Positions 1 to 13,400 of a stretch of DNA of 64,000 bases are shown here, one piece after another. Below the pieces are notes generated by a model. That model had not been told where the DNA came from. It did no database searches and saw only the letters and a list, made by a program, of their open reading frames with translations. Each line of letters starts with the position of its first letter. The first letter of the stretch is position 1. Origin of the DNA: Bugula neritina (taxonomy: Eukaryota; Bryozoa; Gymnolaemata; Cheilostomatida; Bugulidae). Location of the stretch: assembly GCA_964035545.1 (NCBI GenBank), contig OZ037773.1:9649751-9713750 (forward strand). Reading direction: 5' to 3'. Made by a program: the position numbers and the translations under genes.

Positions 1-3000
1 TGCATCCCATAAAGTCAGGAGGTGGTATTAGCAAAAGAAGTGCAACGCAATATATCAGAAGATGTAAGCTACATTCCAAATAATTATACACTAGTATTGC
101 TGTCCTTTTACAATTTTTACTCTGTAAACTAATTGATTCAGAACAATGATGATGTCTGTTTGGTTGTTTGAAATTAAAGATAAATGAACATTATAAAAGG
201 TATTTTCTTGTAAATATTATTTTCCCTGATATTATATTTATTGGTTACCAAAAATTAGTTTTAATGAGTTTGTATTCATGTAGCTTTTTATGCATGTCTA
301 CTGGCATGTCATACCCATGATGAAACAATTTTCACTGGGAAACACAAACTGTTTGTATGTTACTCAAAGTGGTAATAAATAATAACATGCTGTTATATTA
401 AGAAAAAGAAATTTCAAAGCACCAACTTTTGCACACGGTTTATAATATTATTATATCAAAGTTGTAAGCCTATAGACTAAATGTCTGAATACATATAACC
501 AGTGTTTAATAACATGTTTTTCAGTAGCTGAGTCTCCAAGGGATATTGTGATTAAAACTCAGGAAGCACCAAAAGAGAACGAAGCTGAAATCACTTGGAC
601 TCAGACATACTACTCCTTCATTGAGCTGACTTGCAACCAGCAATGCTGTGGAGAAAACAGATTCTTCAGAGTGAGTCAGTAGATGTTACAATTAATCTGA
701 AGAGTGCATCAGATTATGTTTGCCAGACAACAACATTTATCTTAATTCATACTCGTTAAACTTTTACATTAATGCTACTTTTACATTTAAAATGCTATTT
801 CGACTGCTTTCTCCTCAGTAGAAATATGTCATAGCTTTGTATCAAAGATGTTTGATTATCTTGTCAACTAAATAAGCTGGCCTTATAGCTGAGACCAATT
901 TCTGACAGTTTTGTATAAATAAATTTCAAATAGCTATTTCTATTCATGTTTGAAAACTGCAGCTTCATTGACCTATTTAAAGTTTCTTTTATATGAAAAA
1001 TAGTTAAATTGCGTTGAAAATCAGTCAGTGTTTCCTTTGATGTTATTTGGATAAATCTTATCACATAGACTATCACTATACCAAAGCTATGTAAAAGCTA
1101 TAAGAATTGGCTTTTGCTAGAATAATGCACTGCTCCATTAAATTGATTTGTTGTACTTTTAGCTTGAGTCACCTCCTTTCCTGGTTAAACCCATCAGATC
1201 TGGTGTGAGGTGCTCCTTTAGGTTCCAGTCAGTGCTTGTAGATGAACAAGACTCTTCTCTTGAAAAGTCTAAGCCAACTACCAGTGAATTTTACTCATGT
1301 ATGTATATACAGCTCTGTGATTGGTTGTGTCTGTCCACTCAAGTGTGTATACAGCTCTGTGATTGGCTATATCAGTTTACTCATGTATATGTACAGCTCT
1401 GTGTCAGTTTACTATGGCACATGTGTATCCATGGAGATAATACTTTTAGTATAAATATAATTTTAAAATTATATCATTCATATATATTCCTGTTATTTGT
1501 ATGTTTCGTTAAAAGTATTAAAAGTAACAAGCCTAATACTAAATTAGATGCATTTTTATTGCTTTTCAATTCAACCAATTGGAAAACTATTCAAATTTAA
1601 AATGTGTTTTTTAACAAGTAAATACTATTTAGCATTTTGTAAAAACCTATAGAAATGATTTCACCTGAAATTTTTTAGTTTTCGGCAAATGCTTAATAAT
1701 ATTATTCAAGATTACGCAATTATTTTTCATTCTGAAACATTATATAATATGATGTGGCAGGGGAAACATATTATATCTTTTTCTGATAAGAATAACATCA
1801 AGCATTAACGTCATTGCTTTCTAATGCAAAGACAAAGTATTACAGCAAAGTCACTTTATCAATTTTGTCTCTAGCTACTACTTGCGTGTTTACTCTTTTG
1901 CAAAATAAAAATAAGGATAAAAATATATTTCACACCACAAAAACTTTTTCTAACGTAAGCTACACCTACCCTTATAGGTTTACCATGCAATAGTGCAGTG
2001 AAGTGTTAATGCATTTGGGTTTATTTCCAGATCCATCAAAGCTGTCTAAGCTTGAAATTTTGTACAGATACCATGAGAGTGACGGGAGCTCAGCATTCGA
2101 GGTGAGAGCTCAGTGGTACGACATCAATGGAGATATTGACCATGTTGTTAGCAAAGTTTACCTTGTAATAAACAATAAAGAGAAGATGTATCTCACAGAG
2201 TATACAAGTTATGTTAATGGTACGTATAGCAAACTGATTCTTTGCTATTTTTGAATTTGAAATTATTCTTTGCTTGTATTTTTGATGATTATTTTATTTA
2301 TAATATATTATATTTATTTATTTTACATATTTTTTATTTTAATGAATTTCTTATACTATAACCTAATTATAAGGATTCTAGCTTTTTTACATAAATATTT
2401 TTGCTATTTTTAATAATGATTTTCGTGATATAATATTATCCTTTAATACTAGTCAATTTTAAAACAGTGCTGTCATAAGAATTCACCAGTTTTTACATGT
2501 TTGCTATTTTATTACCTTTTAGACAAGAGCAATAGGTATGTGGTGAAGCGTCACAAGATTATTGACCATTCAATTATAAGACCAGGATATCTTTATGAGT
2601 TTCATGCCAAATCTTTTGGACTCGGAGGTTTATCTTCACCAGCAACAATCTCTTCTGTAATTATACGTAAGTTAGAAGTAGTTTTTGGCTAGAATTCTAG
2701 GTTGAATTTTTTTCTATCACTAATTTGAAATTAAATCTTTATTTTCAAAAGAAAATGATTCAGAAAATTGATGCAATGATTGGGATAATTAAAACAAACT
2801 TAAAATATAAACCTCAAGATTGTAAAAATAAAATTCATGTCCTTCTAGAGTGTTTTTGTAACATATAAATCAATTTATTTAAATTTAAAGTATTAAAATA
2901 AAAAGGTTCCTTACTAAAAATAAATGGGCTTAATTTCATATGATTGGTTTCTGTTTTGAATAATTAAACTCAGCACCAGTTCACATAACTCATGTATTTC

Positions 3001-4955
3001 TGATTTAACAGCCCCCGCCGCTCCTCAAAACTTCACACTGACATCACATCCTGCGTACCCAGTTAAAGAATTCAGCTGGATTTACATTGAAAAAGGTCGT
3101 CAAGATCTGGTAGTGATTAGAATTTGTCTGAAGAACGATGTTCAAACTTGTGTATTTGAAAAGAACTTTACTAAAGACCTTCCCGTGAGGTACATCGTCA
3201 GAGAGCGCCTGGCTAATAGAGATTACTTGGCATATGCGTTCTCATTTTCACAAGGTCAGCGGAGCATCGACAGCAACATGGTCTCTTTTAAATCAGGTAA
3301 CAAAAGAATAGTTGGTTTGAAAGTAGACAAAACTTTAAGTTGATGAATATTTTAGTTATGATAGGCAGGACTTGCTATAGTAAGATAGCAAAAAATATGT
3401 TCCATCCTCTGGAGCATATTCTCATAACTAGTTTTAGTAATATTAATTGTAGCTTTTATTCTAGCTATAATATATAATAATAGTGTTGTTTTTTGAAATT
3501 ATGTAACTGTTAGTCACACTGATTGTAGCTATATATGTAATTAATTTAATAGTAACCATCTAATTAGTATTTGTTATAAGTGTGGTATTATTTATTGTTT
3601 TTTTTGTAATAAATAGAAGTATTGAATGTAACAATATTGATATTTTTTGAAATCCTATCATTGTTTATTATATGTAGCTGTGTTATTTTATATGGCTTAT
3701 TGTACCAATATTATTACTATATAGTAGTATTTATTGCAGCTATATATTAAATAGTATAGTATTTATTTTAATAGTATTTTCATTTGTTGTATAGGTGTTA
3801 GTATTTATTGTTTGTTGAAACAATATTTTCATTAGTATTTCTTGAACAATATTTTCATCATTGGTATTTATTGTAATTGTATAGTTAATATCATTTATTG
3901 TAACTGTATATATAACTTTTCATTATTATTTTTTGTAGCAATATTATTATATTAGGACTTAATGTATGATTTCAGAGACGAAGTACTGCACACACCCCGA
4001 CAACTTGAAGGGACATTTAGTAAATTCAGAAGATTCTTCTCTATTCTTTTTTAAGACCGGTAAAAGATACAAACTCAAATGTAATAAGAATTACATTTTA
4101 GTTCCACTAAAAGACAGAGTAGCAGACTTGACTTGGATTTGCAATAAACAAGGGAATTGGGTGGCGACGTCGACCTGCATGAGTAAGACTCTAGATTCTA
4201 AGGCTTCTCATTCCATTTTTTTCAAATATTTGTTGAACACTTTTGCAGCAAATTCTGCAACACGTTTAGCTAATATGGAAACTTGAGTTTAATTTATTGA
4301 TCTTACACCCTTATATAGAGTAGAAGAGTTCTGCCAGACATACTCTAACTAGCACAGTCACAACTACTCTCTTACACAATCACAAGCTAGATTTACAAGA
4401 TGTAAATCATTACTAACTTTCTTCATTACAATGTAATATGGGTTATAAATTTTAATGAATTGCTGAGAACTAAAGATAAAATCTTTAAGATATAAAATTG
4501 ATTTGAAAAATATAAATTGCAAATACAATCAAACTTTATAATGCTTTTAAAGATAACTCATTGCAGCTCTTGAATTGAAGTTTAGTCGTTATTTAATAAA
4601 TTCATGTTTTATTTCTATTCTAACAGAATCAACTAGTTTTATTTTACTGATCACATTTGGTGCCATATCAGGAGGAATTATGGTTGCTCTGGTGCTAAGC
4701 TATCTTATATATAGGTTGGTTATTTATAATAAAATTATTCTAAGTTAAAAGAACTATACTCAACATTTTATTATAATGTAAGTATATATATTTGTTTCTT
4801 TCAGTTGCAAAAATATGTTGGATAGGAAAAAAGCAACTGCAACTGAATTATTCATTGCTGAAAGACGAATAAAAAGAACTCTTAGCAAACCAAGCAGAAG
4901 AAGTGTTCTTGCAATAACAAAAAAATATTCTTTATTGGAAAACAGACTATATTGA
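1..4955 (+). CDS. Receptor array copy 0, 3' part: FN3/CCP/TM type I membrane protein (5' end outside window)
   Basis: Exons by splice sites and alignment to the other copies: 1-63 (3' end of the FN3-1 exon), 525-670, 1163-1298, 2031-2219, 2523-2666, 3012-3296, 3976-4182, 4627-4714, 4805-4955 (TGA). Phases chain without a break. They encode the end of FN3-1, FN3-2 (a Cys-Cys pair in NQQCCGEN), FN3-3 (ends GLGGLSSPA), FN3-4, a CCP-like module with four Cys (YCTHP, LKCN, WICN, STCM), a transmembrane helix (SFILLITFGAISGG...) and a basic tail of about 50 residues ending KKYSLLENRLY. The YSLL is a YxxL-type tyrosine motif. It is the most diverged member, so probably the oldest branch. AATAAA lies at 5036-5041. 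The ligand is unknown. The Ig and CCP1-3 exons should lie just left of the window. Confidence 0.82.
1290..1410. repeat. Three-copy tandem repeat of about 42 bp in an intron of copy 0
   Basis: About three imperfect units, each carrying a TACAGCTCTGTG core, begin at the 3' end of the FN3-2b exon (1163-1298) and run into the following intron. It creates overlapping spurious ORFs. Confidence 0.6.
3430..3960. repeat. Degenerate AT-rich repeat filling an intron of copy 0
   Basis: The intron between the FN3-4 and CCP4 exons is mostly loosely repeated units of the type TAGTATTTATTG, with drifted spacing. No gene is visible in it. Confidence 0.5.
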
Positions 4956-6565
4956 AATTTTGATCAGCCAATTGAAAAGTCATTAAGTAGAGTTAAATGC
5001 ATTTCATGTAAATATAACTAATATATTACTCAGTAAATAAAATCAAACAATGGTTGATTCAAACTATAGCAGGTTTAAACTGTTAATAGTGACTACAATC
5101 TAATACTTCTAGTAAACAAAGACTACCAAGATGATGTCAGACAAAACTATGTATACAAAGTTATTACACAGCTAGTATAATTAAGTTATTACATGCAGGA
5201 AACTATACACATTCGTTTTATATTAGTTAAGTTAACTCATTAAGCAAACATACAGCTTCGGTACTAATGGAAATATTTTCTATGTCATTATAAGATACAC
5301 ACATGATACATAAATTTATACATACATTTATACACCTTCATACAGACTATACACTGTATAGACACACATGCAAGCATTTGAGCACATATTCCCTAAATTA
5401 GAGTATATCTGTTTATATATACTCTAATTTAGAAATTATATAATTATGTCATTTCATTATACTAGCTATAACACTGTATACACACATGCACATGCAAGCA
5501 TTTAGAGTATTACATATGTGTTTATATTTACTCCAATTTAGACATTATATAGGTCATTTTAAAGTTTTCTATAAATAATTATTTTATTATTGCATAATAT
5601 AAGTCATTAGTCCAGCTGATTTTTGTTAGAAATTAAATTTCATTTGCTACCTAAAACGTAAGTTTTTTTTCAACTATACTAAACACTGTATTTTGTTAAA
5701 GATAATTTATATGAATATAAGTTATATAACCTCTAGTTGATAATTATTTTCAGATTTATTTTTATTGCGATGTTTCAATTATACATACAATTTAAATTCC
5801 ATTTATTTCATCACTTGTATTATAGTAAAATATTTGTATAAAGTATAGTTTGCGCTGTAACCATTAAACAATCTACACAAATATACATGCATGCATAAGT
5901 TGTTTCATTCTATAAACTCATGACACAGTTATTCATCTTTTATATGACAGGAAAACTATTATTGCACAACTAACAAATTAGTGATAGAGTAAAACATTAA
6001 AACTCGTATAATAAAATAAATCTTACATATATAACTATATTATATATAGACATTAAAACTGGCATAACATTTGTGTGCAAAATGTTACCTATTATATACA
6101 AATAGAATTGTGAGAGCTGAGTGCTATAGAACACCTAATATATTTAACATTACACATACATGCATGTATGCAAGCATTAAGATATAGCAAAAGCTGATGG
6201 AGTGTATAGGTAAGGGATGTCAGTCTATATTATTGAGACTGATATATAGCTAATAACAGCTTTATTACTTGTAAAACCATATAGAAAACGTCACGTGTAA
6301 ACCAGTATAGTTTATTAATCAAAATTTAAAATTTCTGGAAGTTTCTTAGTAGTGTAATGTAGTAATGTAAAAATGCTGTGTTTAAAGTATTCTTTAATAA
6401 AAAATTGTTAACTGAACGAAAAACGCTATGTCGGAATGTAAATTTTGTTTTGAATTAATTTGAAGTATACCATTCTAGTGCAGAAAATAGTAATTTAGTT
6501 AAAAAACTGAAATAAAAACATATTAGAAGAGACAAGCTTGATAATTGATATAAGTAGAAGACAGA
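4956..6565. other. Intergenic spacer, copy 0 to copy 1
   Basis: This holds the copy 0 3' UTR (AATAAA at 5036-5041), a diverged tandem duplication (about 5345-5455 and 5466-5558) and a hairpin (5394-5431). The last 150 bases resemble the upstream regions of copies 2-4. Unlike the later spacers, I see no CTHRC1-like exon relic here. Confidence 0.6.
5394..5431. repeat. Perfect 15-bp inverted repeat (hairpin)
   Basis: Arms 5394-5408 and 5417-5431 are exact reverse complements around an 8-base loop. It sits in the first unit of a diverged tandem duplication. Very AT-rich; function unknown. Confidence 0.7.
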
Positions 6566-7061
6566 ATGAATATAATCAGTCTACTTCTATGTCTATCAGT
6601 TGGAGTCATCAACCTGATACGTCTTAGTGTGCAGAGATATACAGTCACGAAGGCCCTCCTACTTTCAGATGGTGAATAACTATTACTTATATTTAGTATC
6701 ATTGCTTTATATAATCTTTAGTTTAAACAAATTTTTGCTCATTACATTTCTGAGTGAATTACTAGCATATGACTAGCCATAACCTAGTTATAATGTTCTC
6801 TTACGAATGTTTTCTATTTTTAGATGGAATCTATCTTGGACCTCATTTTGAAATAATCGACAATGTAAAAACAGGAAAAACGAAACTAAGATTTAGATGC
6901 AGGATTTATAACGTTTTGGGTGGAGTGAACACTCTTGTGTTTTTCCCCAATTACCCTGATTTGTGGGACTATAGTGAGTAACTGCATTGTCTGTTGATTG
7001 AGTTACCAATTTTAATTTTTCAAGCTTTGAGGCTTTTTTGTTGTTTATAAAAGAAGCAATA

Positions 7062-7117
7062 AGACTCAGACAATAAGACGCAGACAATAAAACGCAGACA
7101 ATAAGACGCAGACAATA
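7062..7117. repeat. 14-bp minisatellite, four units, intron 2 of copy 1
   Basis: Four head-to-tail 14-bp units (consensus AGACGCAGACAATA) with two or three single-base differences; a partial unit precedes them. Confidence 0.85.
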
Positions 7118-9126
7118 AAACTTTTATATCCGCTCTTAGCAAGTCATTATATATAATTTTTTGAAAGAACAGTTTTAAATGCAGATGAAACTTTGAGATT
7201 TTGTCAACCGGATGTCTGGTTTTCAAGGATCATAAACCTCTGAAACAATAAAAAAATGTTATGTTTATATAAACAATGTGAGTTACACTCTCAGCTTGAA
7301 GACTTAGTACAGTGATGGCAAACCATTTTCTTGCAAGGAAATATTTACAATTCTGTTTCAATTAATATACTTTTTATCTATTGAGGATGTACAGCTACAA
7401 TTTACAGCCTGCTGTAAAAACTTTGATTACATTTTTTAAAATCCTACTTCATTTGCTTAACAATTTTATCAAAAGCTCAATCAATTGTAGGGTAGAATGG
7501 GCAGCCTAGTTATTGAGCCAATTTTTTTTTTCTGAGCATTATAAGACTTGTAGAACTTTTCTTGTCAATCTAAAAACCAGCACCATGAAAGTCAGTCATA
7601 TGTGGCTGTCTTTGTCTATCAAAACTAAATGCATGTGTAATTTATACTCACTAAGATATGGAAAACCTATTGAACTAAACCTATTTCTCATATCGATCTA
7701 GCTAAAATAGATCTGAGATAAATTCCTGAAAACCAGTGAATATTTCAAAAATAGTAGCCATTACTGCAGCTGCATGTTAATCTATCACAAGCAAATGTGA
7801 TGTGATAAAACTGTTTTGCAAAAAAAGTAACAATGTTTTACCTCTTTAAATGCAGTATACTATTTGGAAACAGAGTTGTGAGATTGTTCCATTGTTACAG
7901 GGAAACCACCTGTTCATATACTATCTAGTGAAAACTGTGAGAGAGTAGGCAGAGTCTTTATCGTTTGTGAAAATATTCTTGGAGAAATGACATTTAAGTC
8001 TAAAGACATGGCAGGATATTACGGCTGTCTTTTGGCACGCTCCCAAAATCTCCCAGTCTACTTCATCGACGGAGGTAAGCACTTACAAGTTTTTGTGTAG
8101 CCTGAGTTGAATAACAAGTCTGTGTTAAAGTAACTAGAACTACGTAAACTCAAACCTTATACTTTTGTTTGCCTGCAAACATATTATAGACCTGTGTATG
8201 CTTGGTAACCTACTGTTACCTCAGAGTTGTTGTTTCAGAATTGTTATTCAGTACTGATTTCTGGAAATTGATTGTTTAAAAATCATAAGCAAGTAACTAT
8301 AAGCTAAAGAGATCACATAAAAGCATTCAATATCTGATAGTACAATTGTATTCTTTAGATAATCCAATAACGTATGCAAACGAATCTAAAGAACAAAGAA
8401 GCAGCCAATATGGAGATCGTGTTTCTTTAACAGCTACACTCAATGTGTACCCTGAAAACCTGGCAGCTGGAAAAGTGAAAGCTACTTGGTAGGTGTTTGA
8501 ACTCATTAAGTAGAAAGTCTACGACCTGGTATAAAGAAATGTTAGGTTACCTTCTATGCTGGAGGCATCTAAAGTTATTACATTATCATATTTAGATAAA
8601 CAGCTTACGCATTCTTGCAATATCTCTCTGTGTTATTAGTAGTTACCTGTTCACATTTATCTAGAATTCAGTAATTCAGTTAAAGTATATCTATCCATTT
8701 TTTTATTGTCATTTATTTTAGGTTCAAATATACAGGTAGGACTAAGAAAGTAAGAATTGGCCAAGCTGTAACTACGATTATTGTTCAAAGAGGAAGAGAA
8801 TCGGTCCTTCAGTTTAATAAATTTAGCATAATAAAGATTGGTGGAAGATACATCTGTCAAATGAGATTCACTGAGTCAAATCAAACCTACACAACTGGAG
8901 ATATGTTGGTGAAAGGTATGTCTTTGTAAACGTATAATAACTTTGAAGCTAATGCTCAGCTGTTTGATCTTATAAATCACTAATGCCTATTGTAGCAACA
9001 CCAAAGGCTTGGATAAGAAATGACAGATCTGCTGAGTTTACTTTTGCCCGAGATGAAACAGTGACATTCAAGTGTCTCTCGCAAACCCACCCTTATCCGT
9101 ACAGCATACAGATGAGCATCATAATT

Positions 9127-10128
9127 GATCTCGCTGTCTTGGATTTTTCAAAGGCCTTTGACGTTGTGTCGCACCATAAACTACAGGTTAAACTGCTAAA
9201 TATCGGAATAGCTGATAAAACTGTCAAATGGATTTTTTCATGGCTTCAGAACCGTCTTCTTTCAGTCTGTGTCAACAACGTCAAATCGGCCACTAGACAT
9301 GTGACCTCAGGAGTGCCCCAAGGCAGTGTATTAGGACCATTGTTATTTAATGTGTACATAAATGACATGCACTCTGCGGTAGCCAACAGCAAGCTTAAAC
9401 TATATGCAGATGATTCCTTGTTGTACAAACCAATCACAACACCTGCTGATTCTAGTTTATTTCAGAATGACTTAGACCATCTTATAACTTGGGCAGACAG
9501 TTCTCAGATGAAGTTCAATATAAATAAATGTGAGCATATGACAATTCAACGCTCCACTGTAAATCCCCTAGTGTCTCAATACAGCATGAATAATGACCCC
9601 TTACAATGTGTTGACAAAGTATTATACCTTGGTGTCACGATTGATAATAAACTGTCATTCGATCAACATATAATAAACATTTGCTCAAAAGCTAATAAAT
9701 TATTACACATGCTGATGCGCTGTCTAAAAAAGGCTAAAAGTAAAACCAGAGCCATAGCTTATAAAACAGTCTGTCGCCCTATACTAGAATTTGCGACCCA
9801 CACCTGGTCTCCATTTAAATTGAAAAACATCAACATCATAGAAGGTATAAATAGAAAAGCCTTCAGGTGGACATTCTGTAAGAGAAAACGAAATCATATA
9901 ACTGAGCTCATGACAAATTCTAATTGGGATAGCCTTGCACAAAGACGTGACAATGCAGACCAAAAAATGTACTTTCGTATGCTTTCTGGTAGTGCCGCTA
10001 TAGACCAAGACCGGTTCTCCCTTCATTTTGCAGAGTCTCACAATACCAGACATGGTGCTATTAAGGGCAATATCAATACCAAAACTGCCAAACATTCATA
10101 TAAACATCGCATCCATAAACTTTTCTAA
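9127..10128 (+). CDS. Reverse transcriptase fragment of the LINE
   Basis: About 333 codons, lacking the RT N-terminus and all upstream domains. Visible motifs in order: LDFSKAFD (motif A), SGVPQGSVLGPLLFN (motif B), LYADDSLLY (motif C, catalytic YADD), FNINKCEHM (motif D) and YLGVTID (motif E), then the thumb/C-terminal part (CRPILEFATHTWSP). No stop or frameshift interrupts it. It is in frame with the upstream half of exon 6, so exon and RT form one continuous open frame ending at TAA 10126-10128. It cannot transpose on its own; the fusion is most likely accidental. Confidence 0.88.
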   Translation, partial: DLAVLDFSKAFDVVSHHKLQVKLLNIGIADKTVKWIFSWLQNRLLSVCVNNVKSATRHVTSGVPQGSVLGPLLFNVYINDMHSAVANSKLKLYADDSLLYKPITTPADSSLFQNDLDHLITWADSSQMKFNINKCEHMTIQRSTVNPLVSQYSMNNDPLQCVDKVLYLGVTIDNKLSFDQHIINICSKANKLLHMLMRCLKKAKSKTRAIAYKTVCRPILEFATHTWSPFKLKNINIIEGINRKAFRWTFCKRKRNHITELMTNSNWDSLAQRRDNADQKMYFRMLSGSAAIDQDRFSLHFAESHNTRHGAIKGNINTKTAKHSYKHRIHKLF

Positions 10129-10444
10129 TGATTCTAGCTGCTTTGCCTAACTGATTATAAGCACTTAACACCGACTCTGCTTTATATCATCTGAAGCTGT
10201 GCGGTGTATATCTATTTATTTATTTACTTTTTTTTTTTTTTTTCTCTTTCTTTTTTTCTTTCTCTCCTGGCAGTAGCTAGCTATTGAGCTTTGAATCGAA
10301 GCATAATTAACTATATTCTTATCTCGTAGACAAAATAGTTTTCTTCCTTACTACTGATAATCTAAACAATTGTTCATACACCACTGCATCTCGATAAAGG
10401 AGCCAAAGCGCTCCGAGTGAGATTAATTAGATGAGATGAGATGA
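9127..10444 (+). mobile_element. 5'-truncated non-LTR retrotransposon (LINE, jockey/CR1-like)
   Basis: The element enters exon 6 of copy 1 in the host orientation. It begins inside the reverse-transcriptase domain, so the endonuclease and upstream ORF are missing, as expected from incomplete target-primed reverse transcription. The RT frame ends at 10128. A 3' UTR of about 300 bp follows, with a T-rich run (10229-10258) and a terminal short repeat of GATGA type (10430-10444). The flanking 6-bp duplication ATAATT lies at 9121-9126 and 10445-10450. Clade assignment is by RT motif style only. Confidence 0.9.
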
Positions 10445-13400
10445 ATAATTCAAGATGACTTTGGCAATAATGAGACTTTGCAAGTTGATGAGAGCTGGAT
10501 AAAAGAAACAGAGATTACCAGAAATAATGTTGATTTTCATTACCAAGTAGTAAAAATAATTAACATTCAAAGTAAGATTGCTGGAATAACATCTATAATT
10601 CTATTGATGGGATCTTCTTCTCTAGATATGTTTATCAGTTCTTAGTACTCCTTATCTTCAAGCTTTGGTGTCTGTCTTTATACCAAAACAGAAGCTGTTT
10701 ATGTCACAGATGTGTTCATTTACGTATAAAAAGTTAGTTGCTTGAAACACTCTTCCTCAATAGATGCATGCATCTTTTCATGTTTCCTTCTTACATCGAA
10801 TATTCTTTGGGTATTTCATTTTGCCGGCAGTTTAAGAGCACATTCAGTCAATCACCTATACTCACACCCGTAGCAATTATTTACACGTAATCATAAGGTT
10901 TATGTTACAGATGTATTTATTAATGACTTGGGATGGATTGAGTGTAGAGTAAACTTTCCATCACCAACTCCACTCATTGTGACTGAAAAAGTGACTATAA
11001 GAAGAGATGTCACTCTACCACCACCTAGTAATTTATATTTTATTTACATATTTACATTTATTATAGTTTCCTAAAAATGCCTTTTATTTATTGGCTTTCT
11101 ATATTTTTTAGAACTATAAACAAGCTGTAGATCATAGATTTTGATTTTTCAAAGGAAGCTAAATAAACTGCTTAATTTTGGGAAGCAACCAATGTCCTAT
11201 ACTCAAGGGAAGTTAGATTTACCAACTTTTTATCTTGTAATATTTTTAGTAAAGTGCTTTCCATTACGACCTATACCGCACAGCAAAGGAGGAGAATATT
11301 GCTCTTCAAAGAAGCGTAGACCTGGCTTCTCATGCACAATTGAGTGTTTTCCTGGGTTTGAGCTGATGAGCCCGAGTCCAGAGGTCAAGTGTGGCTGGGA
11401 AGGTAAATGGATTCCTAGCGAAGATTCAATTTCATGTGAACGTAAGTAAGCTAAGTTGTAATTACAGGATACCTTGTTTTTGCTACTAAGTCTGAGTCTG
11501 AGCTAATAAGGGTGTTCTTAATATAATTACTTTAAAATACTGATATATCACACTGTATGTGACGTTTGAAAATTTTCAGTGGTTCAACAGCAGTTACATA
11601 ATGGCACAGCTCTGTTCTTTATTGAAACAATTTATTTTTCCGATGCATTAAAACAGTTAGAGTGCAGCCTTAAAACTTTATATGTATTAAACTTGTTAAA
11701 TTTAAAAAACAATTGTTCAGCTGGCTAAATGAAGTGTTCATTTACAGCATTTGGTTTAACTTATATTCTTTATTTGTCCATTGATATGTTGACCATTACA
11801 GGTGTCAAGTGTGGGCCATTAAAGCCGGTTGATAATGGCAAGTTCACGGTTAGTGCTTGCAGTCAAAAGCCCATAGAGTTGGGAGGAGTTTGTAGTGTCG
11901 AGTGTAACACTGGTTATACACATGCACCAGAGTTTACTGGCTATCTTTGTAACTCTAACAGACAATGGACTCCTGATCCTACCCTTACTCTATGCAGGCG
12001 TGAGTATATAGATGGATAATCAATGTAGTAAATATATTAACTATGCTATGCATTTGTAGATTAAAGATGTAATATAGTGTATGGTATATGGTGAGCAAGT
12101 TTTTTTATTATATGGTCATATAGCATAATCTATGGTTTTGCTAGTGTGTGCATTCACATATTGCAGCTGTAACACACTGTACTGGTTTATTGGAGAACAT
12201 ACACACAATGTGCTAGCATATAATGTACTAGTGTAAAAGAGTGCGTGTACATTTATATGTGTATTATAGCTGTAGCATGGGGTAGTGTAGTGTAAGTTGT
12301 TGAACATGGACATATTGTATAGCTGTAACATATTTTAGTGTAATGAAGTGCTTGTATGTATGTATATATTGCAGCTGTAACGTGTGCTGGTGTACTTCCA
12401 CCTATTCTTGGGCATGGACGATATGATAGCCATAAATGTCAAGATCCAGCACTATTCAGAGAGTATGGAGATAATTGCAATGTAATCTGTAACCAAGGCT
12501 ACTTCTTAGCCAAGAAAATATGGTACACTTGCATAGATTCTGGAGATTGGTCAAATGATAAAACATCTTCAAAATGCACTAGTGAGTATACATTCAAATA
12601 ATCTTCAATTATCTATAAGGTAATGCACAACTAAACTTTGATTTTATTCTCAATTGTCTAATACCTGCAATATAAAAATACAACTTTGTTGGGTGATTCA
12701 AAATTTTAATTTCACAGTTTCAAAATTTTATTTGGTTTTGCAAATATTTTTTTTTTTAAATAATTTTTTTTCAAATTATTTAATCTTAGCCGTCGTTGCT
12801 TTTAAATTTAGTTTGCAGCAAGTTATGTATTTTAGTAACATTTATATATTTTTAGTAAATGCGGTGGATTTTACGAGCCTGGATATTTTACCCAACAATG
12901 AAGGAGTGTTACTGAAATTTGATCTCTCAGATTCACCACCAGTAGACCTAAACACTGACGTAATAAGAGTTTTGTTATGTAAACTCTATGGTAACCGAGA
13001 ATGCAAGGAAAGACGGTTTCCTATTGCAAGTAGAATTACACAACTTGAACTCAGAGAAGACTTTTTAGTTGGGGATTGGGAATTTACTCTACGTTTCATC
13101 AGAAATCGACTTGACATCAGTAAAGACAGCCTAACAAAGGGCATCAAACGGTGTAAGTCTTTGGTTCAAATCTCCAAGAAAGCAAAAGTATTTTATAGCA
13201 AGAATTATTTTATGGAAGGATTTATTTTAAACTTCTACTGGTTTTTAAATATGAACTGTTTGTTATTGATACCTGAATAAAAAGTTGTTAAGCTACAAAA
13301 TAATAATTTGCATTTAGTTAAAGTAAACCAATCAGTTAATAATAATAACTACTAAGTCAATACATTCACCATTTTAGATCCTCTGGCTCCAAAAGATGTT

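Larger units (their letters stand above)
8996..10571 (+). other. Exon 6 of copy 1 (first half of Ig3) carrying the LINE insertion
   Basis: 8996-9126 encodes the A-C strands of Ig3 (KAWIRNDRSAEF, VTFKC) up to SIQMSIII. The LINE follows, and 10451-10571 resumes with QDDFGNNETL through to the donor. Both halves are stop-free in the ancestral frame, so the insertion is probably recent relative to the duplication. Confidence 0.85.

Noticed and set aside
7061-7121. Possible CRISPR-like or regulatory repeat
   Set aside because: Head-to-tail 14-bp units without spacers in an animal intron; a minisatellite.
9784-10095. Minus-strand ORFs opposite the LINE (also 9246-9437)
   Set aside because: Shadow frames of the reverse transcriptase coding strand.
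8983-10128. A domesticated Ig-reverse transcriptase fusion gene
   Set aside because: The clean target duplication and intact downstream half of the exon point to a simple insertion; in-frame continuity has a one-in-three chance.
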